The notes: generated by a model from the sequence alone, not told the origin. A DNA stretch of 64,000 nucleotides from Rhizobium sp. Root483D2 (GCF_001426685.1 NZ_LMFB01000016.1:40697-104696); one strand, 5' to 3'; counted from the first letter of the stretch, positions 25,155 to 34,709 are shown. Numbers and translations: made by a program.

Positions 25155-25931
25155 TCAGGCCGATTTCAAAAACCGCTCGTTCAAATAGCCCGAGATGACG
25201 CCGAGCACGAGCCAGAAGGCCAGCGTCGTGGCCAAGGCGGCAACGGCGAATTCGGCGCCAAGCACGGCAGGAACCGGGCTCGACAAATCCGACGGCTGTG
25301 GCGCGCCATAGGCATGCGGCGCAGCGATCAGGACAAGACCGGCGATCTTGGCGACGATCTCGCCACGCAGCACGATGAGATAAAGTCCGGCCACAGACAG
25401 AACGATCGCCGCGAGCCACCAGATTTTCCGGTCCTGCAGATCGGCGGCAGGAAAGCCCGGAAGTTCCGGCGGCAGGCCGACGGCCGGCAGGAGATGCACC
25501 GCAAGCCAGCCGCAAATGCCCCAGATCGCGCCGTTGCGCAGCGTAATCGGCTGGTTGAACACCAGGCTTGCTCCGGCAAGCAGCAGGCCGAAACCGGCAC
25601 CGGCCACCAGATTGGCAAGCAGCGTGCCGGAGAAACGGCTCATGCCGAACATGATGCCGCCCTCTTCCTCGTGCTCGCCCTCATGGGCATAGGCGGGCGT
25701 AACCGGCGAGAGTGCGGACAACATCTCGCCAATGACCGAGGACCGGTTGAGCGAGGACTGTTGCTGCTGCTGACCTTCGGTCGTGGCGGGCGGCTCGGTT
25801 GCGGGTTCCTTGACTTCGAATTCCTCGGCATGAAGGATGAGCGGGACAACCCGCAATTCCTGCGCCGCCGTCATGAAGACGCCCGCGATCAATCCAGCCA
25901 CCAATGCGGCCAGAAGTGTTTTGACAATCAT
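25155..25931 (-). CDS. cbtA: Cobalt transporter subunit CbtA
   Basis: From the ATG at 25931 (GGGGGTATC ribosome-binding site) the protein has 258 residues. It matches CbtA in its first membrane helix MIVKTLLAALVAGLIAGVF with the GVFMTAAQ segment and in about six membrane helices. It also carries the variable hydrophilic loop rich in Glu, Gln and His (HEGEHEEEGG). CbtA and CbtB form a predicted cobalt uptake system regulated by cobalamin riboswitches. cbtB lies 192 bases upstream on the same strand behind such a riboswitch. The longer open frame to 26039 has no membrane character before the chosen start. The gap between cbtB and cbtA contains no other gene that I can see. Confidence 0.85.
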   Translation of the reverse strand: MIVKTLLAALVAGLIAGVFMTAAQELRVVPLILHAEEFEVKEPATEPPATTEGQQQQQSSLNRSSVIGEMLSALSPVTPAYAHEGEHEEEGGIMFGMSRFSGTLLANLVAGAGFGLLLAGASLVFNQPITLRNGAIWGICGWLAVHLLPAVGLPPELPGFPAADLQDRKIWWLAAIVLSVAGLYLIVLRGEIVAKIAGLVLIAAPHAYGAPQPSDLSSPVPAVLGAEFAVAALATTLAFWLVLGVISGYLNERFLKSA

Positions 25932-26123
25932 GTGATACCCCCAAAAATCAAGCGGAGCTGATCGATCTGTCGTGCTCAACGCTTGCTGTGTTTCAATTCC
26001 CCACGGCAAAAACCGCCCGATGCGAAAGCATGGGCGCAATCCAGGGCCGCGCGATGTCCTGTCGGAAATCGGCGATCCCTCTCATCGATCAGGTGTGGAA
26101 AGCGCAAAGCCTTCCACCGCGCA

Positions 26124-26300
26124 TCAATGGCAAGGGAAGCCGTAGGAGTGGCGGACGTCGTGGGCGGTGTCGTGCAGCACTGCGGAATTGGCAAGGCCTG
26201 CACCGAAGACCAGGAAACCACCGATCAACAGGGCAAGAACGGCCGTCGTGATGCGATCGCTGAGAGAAAGTGGAATGCTTGAAACTGTAGTCGTAGCCAT
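26124..26300 (-). CDS. cbtB: Cobalt transporter subunit CbtB
   Basis: This is a 58-residue membrane protein with one hydrophobic helix (ITTAVLALLIGGFLVFGAGL). The histidine-rich C-terminus, HDTAHDVRHSYGFPCH, is the CbtB hallmark and a likely cobalt-binding motif. The ATG at 26300 has a strong GGAGG ribosome-binding site. The cobalamin riboswitch ends about 60 bases upstream, so cobalamin would shut the operon off, most likely by hiding this ribosome-binding site or ending transcription. Confidence 0.9.
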   Translation of the reverse strand: MATTTVSSIPLSLSDRITTAVLALLIGGFLVFGAGLANSAVLHDTAHDVRHSYGFPCH

Positions 26301-26359
26301 GACAACCTCCGTGATGGCGCGTGGAATATATCCCACTCAAATGGGCACCATGCCCTTCA

Positions 26360-26605
26360 TCAACCGGCAGGTTTCCTGGCTCGCGGCGTCAGGCGCTTTC
26401 GCGCCAAGGAGCCTGTCTCACCTTCCCGGGGCAGGGCTTGAAAAACCCGTCGCCCTAGTGGCTTTTACCGGCTGAACAAACCGGCATGACAAACTCTGAC
26501 CGCTCTACAGTCGCGGGGTCGGCCGTGATGAAGGTGCCCAGAATGGGTCCACCCGTCACGTTCCCATTTACTCCCCGAAAGCGCCTCGCCCCCAGGGAAC
26601 CAATT
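26360..26605 (-). promoter_or_regulatory. Cobalamin (B12) riboswitch upstream of cbtBA
   Basis: Reading the minus strand, the conserved landmarks appear in the right order: TAAATGGGAA (about 26570-26561); CCCCGCGACTGTAGAGCGG (26518-26500); the B12-box core GCCACTA (26462-26456); CGGGAAGG (about 26428-26421); and GAGCCAGGAAACCTGCCGG (about 26382-26364). Together they match the adenosylcobalamin aptamer family. A paired GCGCGAAAGCGC-type stem lies between the last two blocks. The downstream genes are cbtB and cbtA, a known target of this riboswitch class, so it should reduce cobalt uptake when cobalamin is plentiful. Confidence 0.92.
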
Positions 26606-26615
26606 GATCCCGCAA

Positions 26616-26644
26616 TGATTATGCCGTCGTATCATGCATGTCAA
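26616..26644 (-). promoter_or_regulatory. Sigma-70 promoter of the riboswitch-cbtBA transcript
   Basis: On the minus strand TTGACA (26644-26639) is followed after exactly 17 bases by TAATCA (26621-26616). Transcription would start near 26609, a few bases before the aptamer begins. Confidence 0.7.
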
Positions 26645-26884
26645 TTCGGCGCTGCGACCTCCAATGACGTATTGCAGCTCTTGATTTTTCCCCGCAATGT
26701 CTAAATTGGATATGTAGTACAACCTGGTATGCGCTCAAGTTGCAACCCGGTTTTTTCAAGAAACACTCAATGGTTGTTTGAATTGAAAGATACTCTTCTT
26801 ATTCACCGGAACAATAGTTCTTTAGCAATCTTGGTGTAGAATGCGGCGGCGCTGACACGCGAAGCATCACCCACAGAGAAGACC

Positions 26885-28651
26885 ATGAAAGCGGCGAGGT
26901 CCGAACAGGAATTTCAGAATATTCTTCGCCGCTTGGGAATTGCGCTCGACGCTTCTCAGATCGGGGTGTGGGAGCACGATACGCAGAAGGACGAAGTCGT
27001 CTGGGATCTGCAAATGCATCGGCTCTACGCAACCGGCAAGACGCAGAAGCGCGTCAAGGCGGCAGTGTGGATGAATGCGATCCATCCCGATGATTTTGTG
27101 CAAGCGCAGGCGGATTTCGATCTGGCGATTGCAACAGGCGACGTTTATTCGTCGGAATACCGGATCATCCTGCCGGATGGCGAAACCCGCCATCTGCGCT
27201 CGCGTGCCTATTGTTTCGAGGAAGACGGCCATATCACCTTCATCGGTGCCGAGTGGGATGTGACGGCGGATGTGTTGCTCAATCGCGAATTGCGGCGGCA
27301 GAAGGCGATTGCCGAAGCGCGCGCCGTTGCGCTGGAAGTGAGCTCCGAGCGGATCCAGCATGCCGCCGAGCACGATTCCCTGACAGGGCTTCCAAACCGC
27401 CGCTTTTTCGACCGGCGGCTGGCGGAGCTTGCCGAGGGGGAGGGCCCGGAGAAGCTGGCGATCCTGCATATTGGTCTCGACCGGTTCAAACAGATCAACG
27501 ACGCGGCCGGTCATGCGGCGGGCGATGATGTCCTGCGGTCGTGTGCGCGGCGTATTGAGGCCGGCGTTCCGAAAAACTCGTTCATCGCCCGCGTCAGCGG
27601 TGATGAATTTGCGGTTCTGATCGCAAACTTCGTCTCCCTGGAAGACCTCAAAGCCCGGGCCGAGCGGCTGACGCAGGGGCTGAAGCAGTCGGTCTGGCAC
27701 AATGACGAGGTCCTGCACACCGGCGGTTCGATCGGCGTCGCCGCAGCCAGCGGACGCAATATTGCGAGCCTTCTGGCGCAGTCCGACATTGCGCTCAACC
27801 GGGCGAAAAAGCTCGGCAGGGGACGCGTCGAGGTCTATTCCGCACAGCTGAAAGCGCAGCTCAACGCCGAGCAGCGCATCGGCCGTCAGTTCTCGCATGG
27901 TCTGGAGAAAGGCGAGTTCGTTCCCTTCTATCAGGCGCAGGTCGATGCACGGACCCGGCGCGTCGTCGGGATGGAAGTTCTGGCGCGCTGGCGCCATCCC
28001 AAGCGTGGATTGATCATGCCGGGGGAATTCATCAAGGTTGCGGCGAGCCTTGGCCGGCTGGACGATCTTGATGCCGCCATCCTGAAGGCGGCGCTTAAGG
28101 ATCGCGAGGCCTGGACGCGCCGGGGCGTGGATGTTCCGCGCATCTCCGTCAATGTGTCGGCCGCCCGCCTCTCGGATCCATTGTTGATTGACGAACTCAA
28201 GCGTCTCGGCGTTCAGCCGGACATGCTGTCCTTCGAATTGCTGGAAACCATTTTTCTCGACGATAGCGAGGATGATGTGTTTGCCAATGTTGCCGGGCTG
28301 AAGGCCATGGGCATCGATATCGAGATCGATGATTTCGGCTCCGGCCACGCGTCGATCATCGGGCTGGTCAAGCTGAAGCCGCGGCGGATGAAGATCGACC
28401 GGCAGCTGGTCTTGCCGATCACCACATCGCGCGAGCAGAAACGGCTGCTGCGCTCGATCATCGATATTGCCAAGGCGCTGAATATCGAAGTGATTGCCGA
28501 AGGGGTGGAGACACAGGAGCACGCCAAGCTGTTGACGCGGCTTGGCTGCGATATCCTGCAGGGCTATGCCATCGCCTATCCGGCCCCGGCCGCCGACATG
28601 CTGGCCCGGCTGACGGAAGATGACCCGCAAGCCCTTGCCGTCCAGCACTGA
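26885..28651 (+). CDS. PAS-GGDEF-EAL cyclic-di-GMP signalling protein
   Basis: The 588-residue soluble protein has a PAS domain (about 15-130), then a GGDEF domain with the active-site sequence SGDEF at 238-242, then an EAL domain starting MEVLARW (E364). The EAL metal and catalytic positions appear present: NVSAARL, ELLET, DDFGSGHAS, a K-I-D-R and EGVET. Phosphodiesterase activity is therefore likely. The GGDEF motif is changed at the first Gly to Ser, a variant sometimes still active, and no RxxD inhibitory site is seen at the usual place. No membrane segment is present, so it senses a cytoplasmic signal through PAS. It is monocistronic and convergent with the LysR gene. Confidence 0.85.
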   Translation: MKAARSEQEFQNILRRLGIALDASQIGVWEHDTQKDEVVWDLQMHRLYATGKTQKRVKAAVWMNAIHPDDFVQAQADFDLAIATGDVYSSEYRIILPDGETRHLRSRAYCFEEDGHITFIGAEWDVTADVLLNRELRRQKAIAEARAVALEVSSERIQHAAEHDSLTGLPNRRFFDRRLAELAEGEGPEKLAILHIGLDRFKQINDAAGHAAGDDVLRSCARRIEAGVPKNSFIARVSGDEFAVLIANFVSLEDLKARAERLTQGLKQSVWHNDEVLHTGGSIGVAAASGRNIASLLAQSDIALNRAKKLGRGRVEVYSAQLKAQLNAEQRIGRQFSHGLEKGEFVPFYQAQVDARTRRVVGMEVLARWRHPKRGLIMPGEFIKVAASLGRLDDLDAAILKAALKDREAWTRRGVDVPRISVNVSAARLSDPLLIDELKRLGVQPDMLSFELLETIFLDDSEDDVFANVAGLKAMGIDIEIDDFGSGHASIIGLVKLKPRRMKIDRQLVLPITTSREQKRLLRSIIDIAKALNIEVIAEGVETQEHAKLLTRLGCDILQGYAIAYPAPAADMLARLTEDDPQALAVQH

Positions 28652-28666
28652 CGGCGTTTCCCGTCC

Positions 28667-29521
28667 TTATTCCTGCTTTGCCAACAGATCCTGCATGACG
28701 GCGATGATGCGCCGGTGCTGGTGGGCGTGGCGCGTGCGGATGCTGGTCGCCGCATAGACCGCCTGCTGGATGAGGGGTGCATCCTCGATCGGAAAGGCGG
28801 TGCCTTCATCCGCAAGCTTCATTGCGGTGGCGCGCGTCACATAGGCTGCGCCGGCAAGCGTTTTCAACAGGCCGGTGATGGCGATATTCTGTCCTGACGC
28901 CAGCGGTGCGGAGGACAGTTGCGGCAGGGCGAGGCGGTGCGCACGGTCGAATGCCGGGGAATAGACGGCCTGGATATAGGTCTCCGGCTGCAATTCGGCG
29001 ACCGTTTTCACTGTTGTGGCGACCAGCGTATAGGTCATGTCGCCGATGCGCTCGTAATGCAGGTCGGGCAGGTAGTGCGGCGTATAGAGGATGGCGAGAT
29101 CGAGATCGCCGGCGGCCAGATCGCGGTTCATCTGGTTGGAATAATCGGCTTCCATATAAATTGAGGTCGTCGGCAGATCAGTGCGGACGGCGGACAGCCA
29201 TTTCCCGGCAAAGGCTTCGGCCAGATCATGCTGGATGCCGAGCCGCATGGAGCGCTCATAGGTTCCGGCATTTTCGACCGCCCGCGTGGCCTCGTGCCAT
29301 TGGTGCTGTAGCGCCTTGGCATGGTCGAGAAACCGCAGGCCGGATGCCGTCGGCGCCGTGCCGCCCTTGTTGCGGGTAAAGAGCTTGCGGTTGAACTGCG
29401 CCTCCAATGCCTTGACGCGGTGGGAGACAGTCGATTGCGTGATGTTCAGCCGCTCGGCCGTGCGGTTGAAACTGCGGGTTTCCATCAGGTCGAGGAAGGT
29501 TTCGATGAGGTCGATCTGCAT
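28667..29521 (-). CDS. LysR family regulator next to the dimethylglycine-dehydrogenase-like operon
   Basis: The chosen ATG (29521) gives 284 residues beginning MQIDLIETFLDLMETRSFNR, the classical LysR helix-turn-helix (AERLNITQSTVSHRVKALE). A periplasmic-binding-protein-like effector domain follows. The frame stays open to 29695, but the extra residues are encoded by the intergenic palindrome and are not family-like. It is divergent from the flavoprotein operon starting at 29790, the usual arrangement for a LysR activator and its target. The effector is probably an amine or amino acid of that pathway, by inference only. Confidence 0.82.
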   Translation of the reverse strand: MQIDLIETFLDLMETRSFNRTAERLNITQSTVSHRVKALEAQFNRKLFTRNKGGTAPTASGLRFLDHAKALQHQWHEATRAVENAGTYERSMRLGIQHDLAEAFAGKWLSAVRTDLPTTSIYMEADYSNQMNRDLAAGDLDLAILYTPHYLPDLHYERIGDMTYTLVATTVKTVAELQPETYIQAVYSPAFDRAHRLALPQLSSAPLASGQNIAITGLLKTLAGAAYVTRATAMKLADEGTAFPIEDAPLIQQAVYAATSIRTRHAHQHRRIIAVMQDLLAKQE

Positions 29522-29548
29522 GGGGTGTCCGGTGCGTTGTGGTTCAAA

Positions 29549-29678
29549 CCCCTCCCCAACCCTCCCCACAAGGGGGAGGGGGTTTGCCGGGTATGCCGTT
29601 CGCCCTTTGAGTGGAGTCACAAAGGGTGAGGTGAAGCACGGTCGCTCCCTCCCCCTTGTGGGGAGGGTTGGGGAGGGG
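29549..29678. repeat. Long inverted repeat (32-base arms) between LysR gene and flavoprotein operon
   Basis: The arm at 29549-29580 (CCCCTCCCCAACCCTCCCCA onward) is the exact reverse complement of 29647-29678. The spacer carries a further imperfect repeat around CCCTTTG/CAAAGGG. It would form a very strong hairpin in either transcript. Its layout is like the GC-rich elements at 3281, 34710 and 46095. Confidence 0.8.
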
Positions 29679-29789
29679 TCTTGTTTCATCTCCAATCTAA
29701 TCGAATTCTTCGATCAATAAAGCGAATTCTGACCGCTTGATGCCGGCCTGCTTCGTTGCGAAAACTTGTCCCAAAACAAGGGAACAGAC

Positions 29790-32237
29790 ATGTCGAATTT
29801 GCCGTCTCATGCACGCGTCGTGATCATCGGGGGAGGTGCTGTCGGCGCGTCCTGTCTCTACCATCTGGCCAAGGCCGGCTGGACCGACTGCGTGCTTCTG
29901 GAAAAGAACGAGCTGACGGCCGGATCGACATGGCATGCGGCGGGCAATGTGCCGACATTCTCCTCGTCCTGGTCGATCATGAACATGCAGCGCTATTCGG
30001 CGTCGCTTTACCGCGAGCTTGGCGATCTCGTCGATTATCCGATGAACTACCATGTCACCGGCTCGATCCGGCTCGGCCATTCGAAGGAACGGCTGCAGGA
30101 ATTCAAGCGCGTCGTCGGCATGGGCCGCTATCAGGGCATGGACCTCGACATTCTGTCGCCCGATCAGATCAAGTCGAAATATCCGTTTTTGGAAACCCAC
30201 GACCTGACCGGCGCGCTCTACGATCCCTATGACGGCGATATCGATCCGGCGCAGCTGACGCAGGCTCTTGCGAAGGGTGCCCGCGATCTCGGTGCCAGGA
30301 TCTTCCGCTTCTGTCCCGCCACCGGCGCCCGCCGGGACAAGGACGAATGGATCATTTCGACGCCGCAGGGCGACATCCGGTGCGATTATGTCGTCAATGC
30401 CGCCGGTTATTATGCCCGCGAGGTCGGCAAATGGTTCGGACGCGATGTGCCGATGATGGTGATGAGCCATCAATATATGCTGTTTGAGGAAATTCCGGAG
30501 CTGGCGGCCTGGTCGAAGGAAGCCGGGCACAAGCTGCCGCTTCTGCGCGATGTCGATAGTTCCTATTACCTGCGCCAGGAAAAGTCCGGGATGAATCTCG
30601 GCCCTTACGAGAAAAACTGCAAGGCGCACTGGATCACGCCCGATGATCCCATGCCGGAGGATTTCTCGTTCCAGCTGTTCCCCGATGATCTCGAGCGGCT
30701 GGAATGGTATCTGAACGACGCCGTCGAGCGCGTGCCCATCCTCGGCACTGCCGGCCTGTCGCGGATGATCAACGGGCCGATCCCCTATGCGCCGGATGGC
30801 AATCCGCTGATCGGGCCGATGCCGGGCGTTCCCAATGCATTCGAGGCCTGCGTCTTCACCTTCGGCATCTGCCAGGCGGGGGGTGCGGGCAAAGTGTTGG
30901 CCGAATGGGTGACCGAGGGGCAGACGGAATGGGACATGTGGTCCTGCGATCCGCGCCGCTTTACCAGCTACACCGATCAGGATTACTGCATCGCCAAGGG
31001 CATGGAAATCTATGGCCATGAATATGCCATGCATTTTCCGAAGCACGCCTGGCCTGCCGGACGCAACAAGAAGCTATCGCCGGTCCACGACCGGATCGCA
31101 GCGCTGGGCGCGCAGTTCAAGCCCTATAATGGCTGGGAGCGCGCCAACTGGTACGCCAAGCCGGGCGACGATCTTTCCGAGGCGGCAACGCAGACGTGGA
31201 ACCGGGCGGGCCCGTGGCAGAAGCGCATCGAGGAGGAATGCCTTGCGGTGCGCGATGCCGCCGGCATTCTCGATCTGCCCGGATTTTCCCGTTTCCGCCT
31301 GAAGGGCGAGGGTGCGCGCGATTGGCTGCTGGGTCTGACCACCGGCAAGGTGCCAAAGCCCGGCCGCATCGGTCTGGCCTATTTTTCCGACGACAAGGGC
31401 CGCATCGTCACCGAGATGTCGGTCATGGCGCTGGAGGAGGATGTCTTCTTCCTGATCACGGCGGCGACCGCGCAATGGCACGATTTCGAGTGGCTGCAAA
31501 AGCATCTGCCGAAGGACGCGGCGTTTACGCTGGATGATGTCACTGAAAGCTTCACCTGCCAGATCCTGTCCGGTCCGAAGTCGCGGGATATTCTGGCTGA
31601 GGTTTCCGGCGCCGATCTTACCAAAGGCTGGCTGACGCATCAGCCGGTCCAGATCGCCGGACTGTGGTGCCAGCTGGTGCGCGTGTCCTTTGCCGGTGAA
31701 CTCGGCTGGGAAATCCACACCAAGATCGAGGATACCGCTACAATCTTCGATGCCGTCTGGGCGGCCGGTCAAAAGCATGGGTTAAAGCCCTTCGGCATGG
31801 AGGCGCTGGACAGTCTGCGTATCGAGAAAGGATACCGCGCGTGGAAGGGCGATCTTTCGACCGACTACACCATTTTGCAGGGTGGCCTTGAGCGCTTCGT
31901 CGATTGGGCAAAGCCCGACTTCAAGGGCAAGGCGGCGCTGGAGCGCGAGAAGCAGCAGGGCGTGACGAAGCGCTTCGTCACGCTGGTGGTGGACGCTGCA
32001 GATTGCGACGCGCCCTACATGTCGACGCTCTGGCATGGCGGAAAAGTGGTCGGCGAAACGACGTCCGGCAACTGGGGTTACCGGATCGGCAAATCGGTGG
32101 CGCTCGGCATGCTGCGTGCCGATCTGGCCGAGCCCGGAACCGAAGTCGAGGTCGAGATTTACGGCGACCGCTTCAATGCGGTGGTGCAAGCGGACGAGCC
32201 GCTGTTTGATCCCAAGAATGAGAGACTGCGCGCATGA
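29790..32237 (+). CDS. Dimethylglycine/sarcosine dehydrogenase-like flavoprotein (copy 1)
   Basis: The 815-residue protein joins an N-terminal FAD-dependent DAO domain to a C-terminal GcvT domain. The DAO part has VVIIGGGAVGASCLYHLAKAG and the covalent-flavin-type motif AGSTWHAAG with His49. The GcvT part has GPKSRDILAEVSGADL, then SFAGELGWEIH, then LDSLRIEKGYRAWKGDL. This is the layout of dimethylglycine and sarcosine dehydrogenases, which oxidise N-methyl groups and hand the C1 unit to tetrahydrofolate. The ATG at 29790 has AAGGGAAC upstream; an earlier ATG at 29766 lacks this. The next gene overlaps by 4 bases and is a paralogue of identical length. Its specific N-methyl substrate is inferred from the nearby Rieske gene. 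Confidence 0.85.
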   Translation: MSNLPSHARVVIIGGGAVGASCLYHLAKAGWTDCVLLEKNELTAGSTWHAAGNVPTFSSSWSIMNMQRYSASLYRELGDLVDYPMNYHVTGSIRLGHSKERLQEFKRVVGMGRYQGMDLDILSPDQIKSKYPFLETHDLTGALYDPYDGDIDPAQLTQALAKGARDLGARIFRFCPATGARRDKDEWIISTPQGDIRCDYVVNAAGYYAREVGKWFGRDVPMMVMSHQYMLFEEIPELAAWSKEAGHKLPLLRDVDSSYYLRQEKSGMNLGPYEKNCKAHWITPDDPMPEDFSFQLFPDDLERLEWYLNDAVERVPILGTAGLSRMINGPIPYAPDGNPLIGPMPGVPNAFEACVFTFGICQAGGAGKVLAEWVTEGQTEWDMWSCDPRRFTSYTDQDYCIAKGMEIYGHEYAMHFPKHAWPAGRNKKLSPVHDRIAALGAQFKPYNGWERANWYAKPGDDLSEAATQTWNRAGPWQKRIEEECLAVRDAAGILDLPGFSRFRLKGEGARDWLLGLTTGKVPKPGRIGLAYFSDDKGRIVTEMSVMALEEDVFFLITAATAQWHDFEWLQKHLPKDAAFTLDDVTESFTCQILSGPKSRDILAEVSGADLTKGWLTHQPVQIAGLWCQLVRVSFAGELGWEIHTKIEDTATIFDAVWAAGQKHGLKPFGMEALDSLRIEKGYRAWKGDLSTDYTILQGGLERFVDWAKPDFKGKAALEREKQQGVTKRFVTLVVDAADCDAPYMSTLWHGGKVVGETTSGNWGYRIGKSVALGMLRADLAEPGTEVEVEIYGDRFNAVVQADEPLFDPKNERLRA

Positions 32238-34681
32238 GCAAGCCCATCCCCAAAAAGGCTCGCGCGGTTATTATCGGCGGCGGCGTCTCCGGCTGTTCGG
32301 TCGCCTATCATCTGGCGAAGCTTGGCTGGACGGACGTGGTGCTGCTGGAGCGCAAACAGCTGACATCGGGCACGACCTGGCATGCGGCCGGCCTGATCGG
32401 GCAGTTGCGCGCCTCGCAGAACATGACGCGTCTCGCCAAATATTCGGCCGATCTCTACACCAGGCTGGAGGCCGAAACCGGCATCGGCACAGGCATGCGC
32501 CAATGCGGTTCGATCACCGTTGCACTCACCGAAGAGCGCAAGCAGGAAATCTACCGGCAGGCCTCGCTTGCCCGCGCCTTCGATGTCGATGTGCGCGAAA
32601 TTTCCCCCGATGAAGTGAAGGCGATGTATCCGCATCTGAACGTTTCGGACGTGGTTGCCGCCGTGCATCTGCCGCTCGACGGACAGTGCGATCCCGCCAA
32701 TATCGCCATGGCGCTTGCCAAGGGTGCCCGCCAGAACGGCGCGACGATCCTGGAAGGCGTCAAGGTCACGGCGGTTCACAAGAAGGACGGCCGGGTGTCC
32801 GGCGTCACCTGCGAGCAAAACGGCGAAACGTTTACGATCGAGACCGAGAACGTCGTCAATGCCGCCGGCATGTGGGGCAGGGAGCTTGCCAACATGTCGG
32901 GGGTCACCGTGCCGCTGCATGCCTGCGAGCATTTCTATATCGTCACCGAGCCGGTCGCCGGGCTGCAGCGTCTGCCGGTGCTGCGCGTGCCGGACGAGTG
33001 CACCTATTACAAGGAGGATGCTGGCAAGATGCTGGTCGGTGCCTTCGAGCTGAAAGCCAAGCCCTGGGGCATGGATGGGATCAGCGAGGATTTCTGCTTC
33101 GACCAGCTGCCGGAGGATTTCGACCATTTCGCGCCGATCCTCGAAAAGGCGGTCGGCCGCATGCCGATGCTGGAAACGGCGGGGATCCACACGTTCTTCA
33201 ACGGCCCGGAAAGCTTTACGCCCGACGACCGCTACTATCTGGGCGAAGCGCCGGAGCTGAAGGGATATTGGGTCGCGGCCGGGTACAATTCGATCGGCAT
33301 CGTCTCCTCCGGCGGCGCCGGCATGGCGCTGGCGCAATGGATGAATGACGGCGAGCCGCCGTTCGATCTCTGGGAAGTGGATATCCGCCGGGCGCAGCCA
33401 TTCCAGAAGAACCGCACCTATCTCAAGGAACGGGTCACCGAAACGCTTGGCCTTCTTTATGCCGACCATTTCCCCTATCGCCAGATGGCGACGGCACGCG
33501 GTGTGCGGCGCACGCCCTTGCATGAACATCTGAAGGCACGCGGTGCCGTGTTCGGCGAAGTGGCGGGCTGGGAGCGGGCCAACTGGTTTGCCAGGGACGG
33601 CCAGGAGCGGGAATATAAATATAGCTGGAAACGGCAGAACTGGTTCGAAAACCAGCGCGATGAACATCTGGCGATCCGTAATGGCGCCGGTTTGATCGAC
33701 ATGACCTCGTTCGGCAAGATCCGTGTGGAGGGCCGCGATGCTTTGGCCTTCCTGCAAAAACTCTGCGCCAACCAGCTGGATGTCGCCGCAAACCGCATCG
33801 TCTATACCCAGATGCTGAATGCCCGGGGCGGCATCGAGAGCGACCTGACGGTCACGCGTCTTTCGGAAACCGCTTTCCTGCTGGTCGTTCCCGGCGCCAC
33901 GCTGCAGCGCGACCTTGCCTGGCTGCGCAAGCACCTGGCCGATGAATTTGCTGTCATTACCGACGTGACTGCAGCGGAATCGGTGCTTTGCGTCATGGGG
34001 CCGAAGGCGCGTGATCTCATGCAAAAAGTCAGCCCCAACGATTTTTCCAATGCCGCGCATCCGTTCGGGTCGGCACGGGAGATCGAGATCGGCATGGGGC
34101 TCGCACGCGCGCACCGCGTCACCTATGTCGGCGAACTTGGCTGGGAGCTTTATGTCTCCACCGATCAGACGGCGCATGTGTTCGAGACGCTCGAAGCGGC
34201 GGGGGTGGATATCGGCCTGAAACTTTGCGGCATCCATACGCTCGACAGTTGCCGCATCGAAAAGGCCTTCCGCCATTTCGGCCATGATATTACCGACGAG
34301 GATCATGTGCTGGAGGCCGGGCTTGGGTTTGCGGTAAAACCGGCAAAGGGCGATTTCATCGGCCGTGACGCGGTGTTGAAAAAGCAGGATGACGGGTTGT
34401 CGCGGCGGCTGGTGCAGTTCCGGCTGACCGATCCGGAGCCGCTTCTGTTCCACAACGAGGCGGTGGCGCGCGACGGCAAAATCGTCGGCACGATCACCTC
34501 AGGCAATTACGGCCACCATCTCGGCGGTGCGATCGGGCTCGGCTACGTGCCGTGCAAGGGCGAGAGCGAGGCGGATGTGCTGGGTTCGGCCTACGAGATC
34601 GAGATTGCCGGAACGCGGGTGAAGGCGGATGTGTCGCTTGCGCCGATGTATGATCCGAAGTCGGAGCGGGTGAGGGTTTGA
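32234..34681 (+). CDS. Dimethylglycine/sarcosine dehydrogenase-like flavoprotein (copy 2)
   Basis: This is a second 815-residue DAO-GcvT fusion: AVIIGGGVSGCSVAYHLAKLG, the flavin motif SGTTWHAAGL with His50, and a GcvT part with MGPKARDLMQKVSP, YVGELGWELYV and LDSCRIEKAFRHFGHDI. It begins at an ATG overlapping the stop of copy 1 (ATGA), so the two are translationally coupled. The pair differs clearly in sequence, so it is not a recent duplication. A division of labour, one acting on dimethylglycine and the other on sarcosine or another methylated amine, would explain two copies. The Rieske oxygenase 246 bases downstream may supply the first demethylation. Confidence 0.85.
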   Translation: MSKPIPKKARAVIIGGGVSGCSVAYHLAKLGWTDVVLLERKQLTSGTTWHAAGLIGQLRASQNMTRLAKYSADLYTRLEAETGIGTGMRQCGSITVALTEERKQEIYRQASLARAFDVDVREISPDEVKAMYPHLNVSDVVAAVHLPLDGQCDPANIAMALAKGARQNGATILEGVKVTAVHKKDGRVSGVTCEQNGETFTIETENVVNAAGMWGRELANMSGVTVPLHACEHFYIVTEPVAGLQRLPVLRVPDECTYYKEDAGKMLVGAFELKAKPWGMDGISEDFCFDQLPEDFDHFAPILEKAVGRMPMLETAGIHTFFNGPESFTPDDRYYLGEAPELKGYWVAAGYNSIGIVSSGGAGMALAQWMNDGEPPFDLWEVDIRRAQPFQKNRTYLKERVTETLGLLYADHFPYRQMATARGVRRTPLHEHLKARGAVFGEVAGWERANWFARDGQEREYKYSWKRQNWFENQRDEHLAIRNGAGLIDMTSFGKIRVEGRDALAFLQKLCANQLDVAANRIVYTQMLNARGGIESDLTVTRLSETAFLLVVPGATLQRDLAWLRKHLADEFAVITDVTAAESVLCVMGPKARDLMQKVSPNDFSNAAHPFGSAREIEIGMGLARAHRVTYVGELGWELYVSTDQTAHVFETLEAAGVDIGLKLCGIHTLDSCRIEKAFRHFGHDITDEDHVLEAGLGFAVKPAKGDFIGRDAVLKKQDDGLSRRLVQFRLTDPEPLLFHNEAVARDGKIVGTITSGNYGHHLGGAIGLGYVPCKGESEADVLGSAYEIEIAGTRVKADVSLAPMYDPKSERVRV

Positions 34682-34709
34682 TGCAGGACATCACAAATTC
34701 CGCCGCAGG

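Larger units (their letters stand above)
26301..26884. other. Control region between cbtB and the GGDEF/EAL gene
   Basis: These 584 bases contain no protein gene that I can support. The left half is the cobalamin riboswitch and its promoter, reading toward cbtB. The AT-rich right part (about 26660-26880) should hold the promoter of the GGDEF/EAL gene, but no clear promoter pair was recognised there. Confidence 0.6.
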
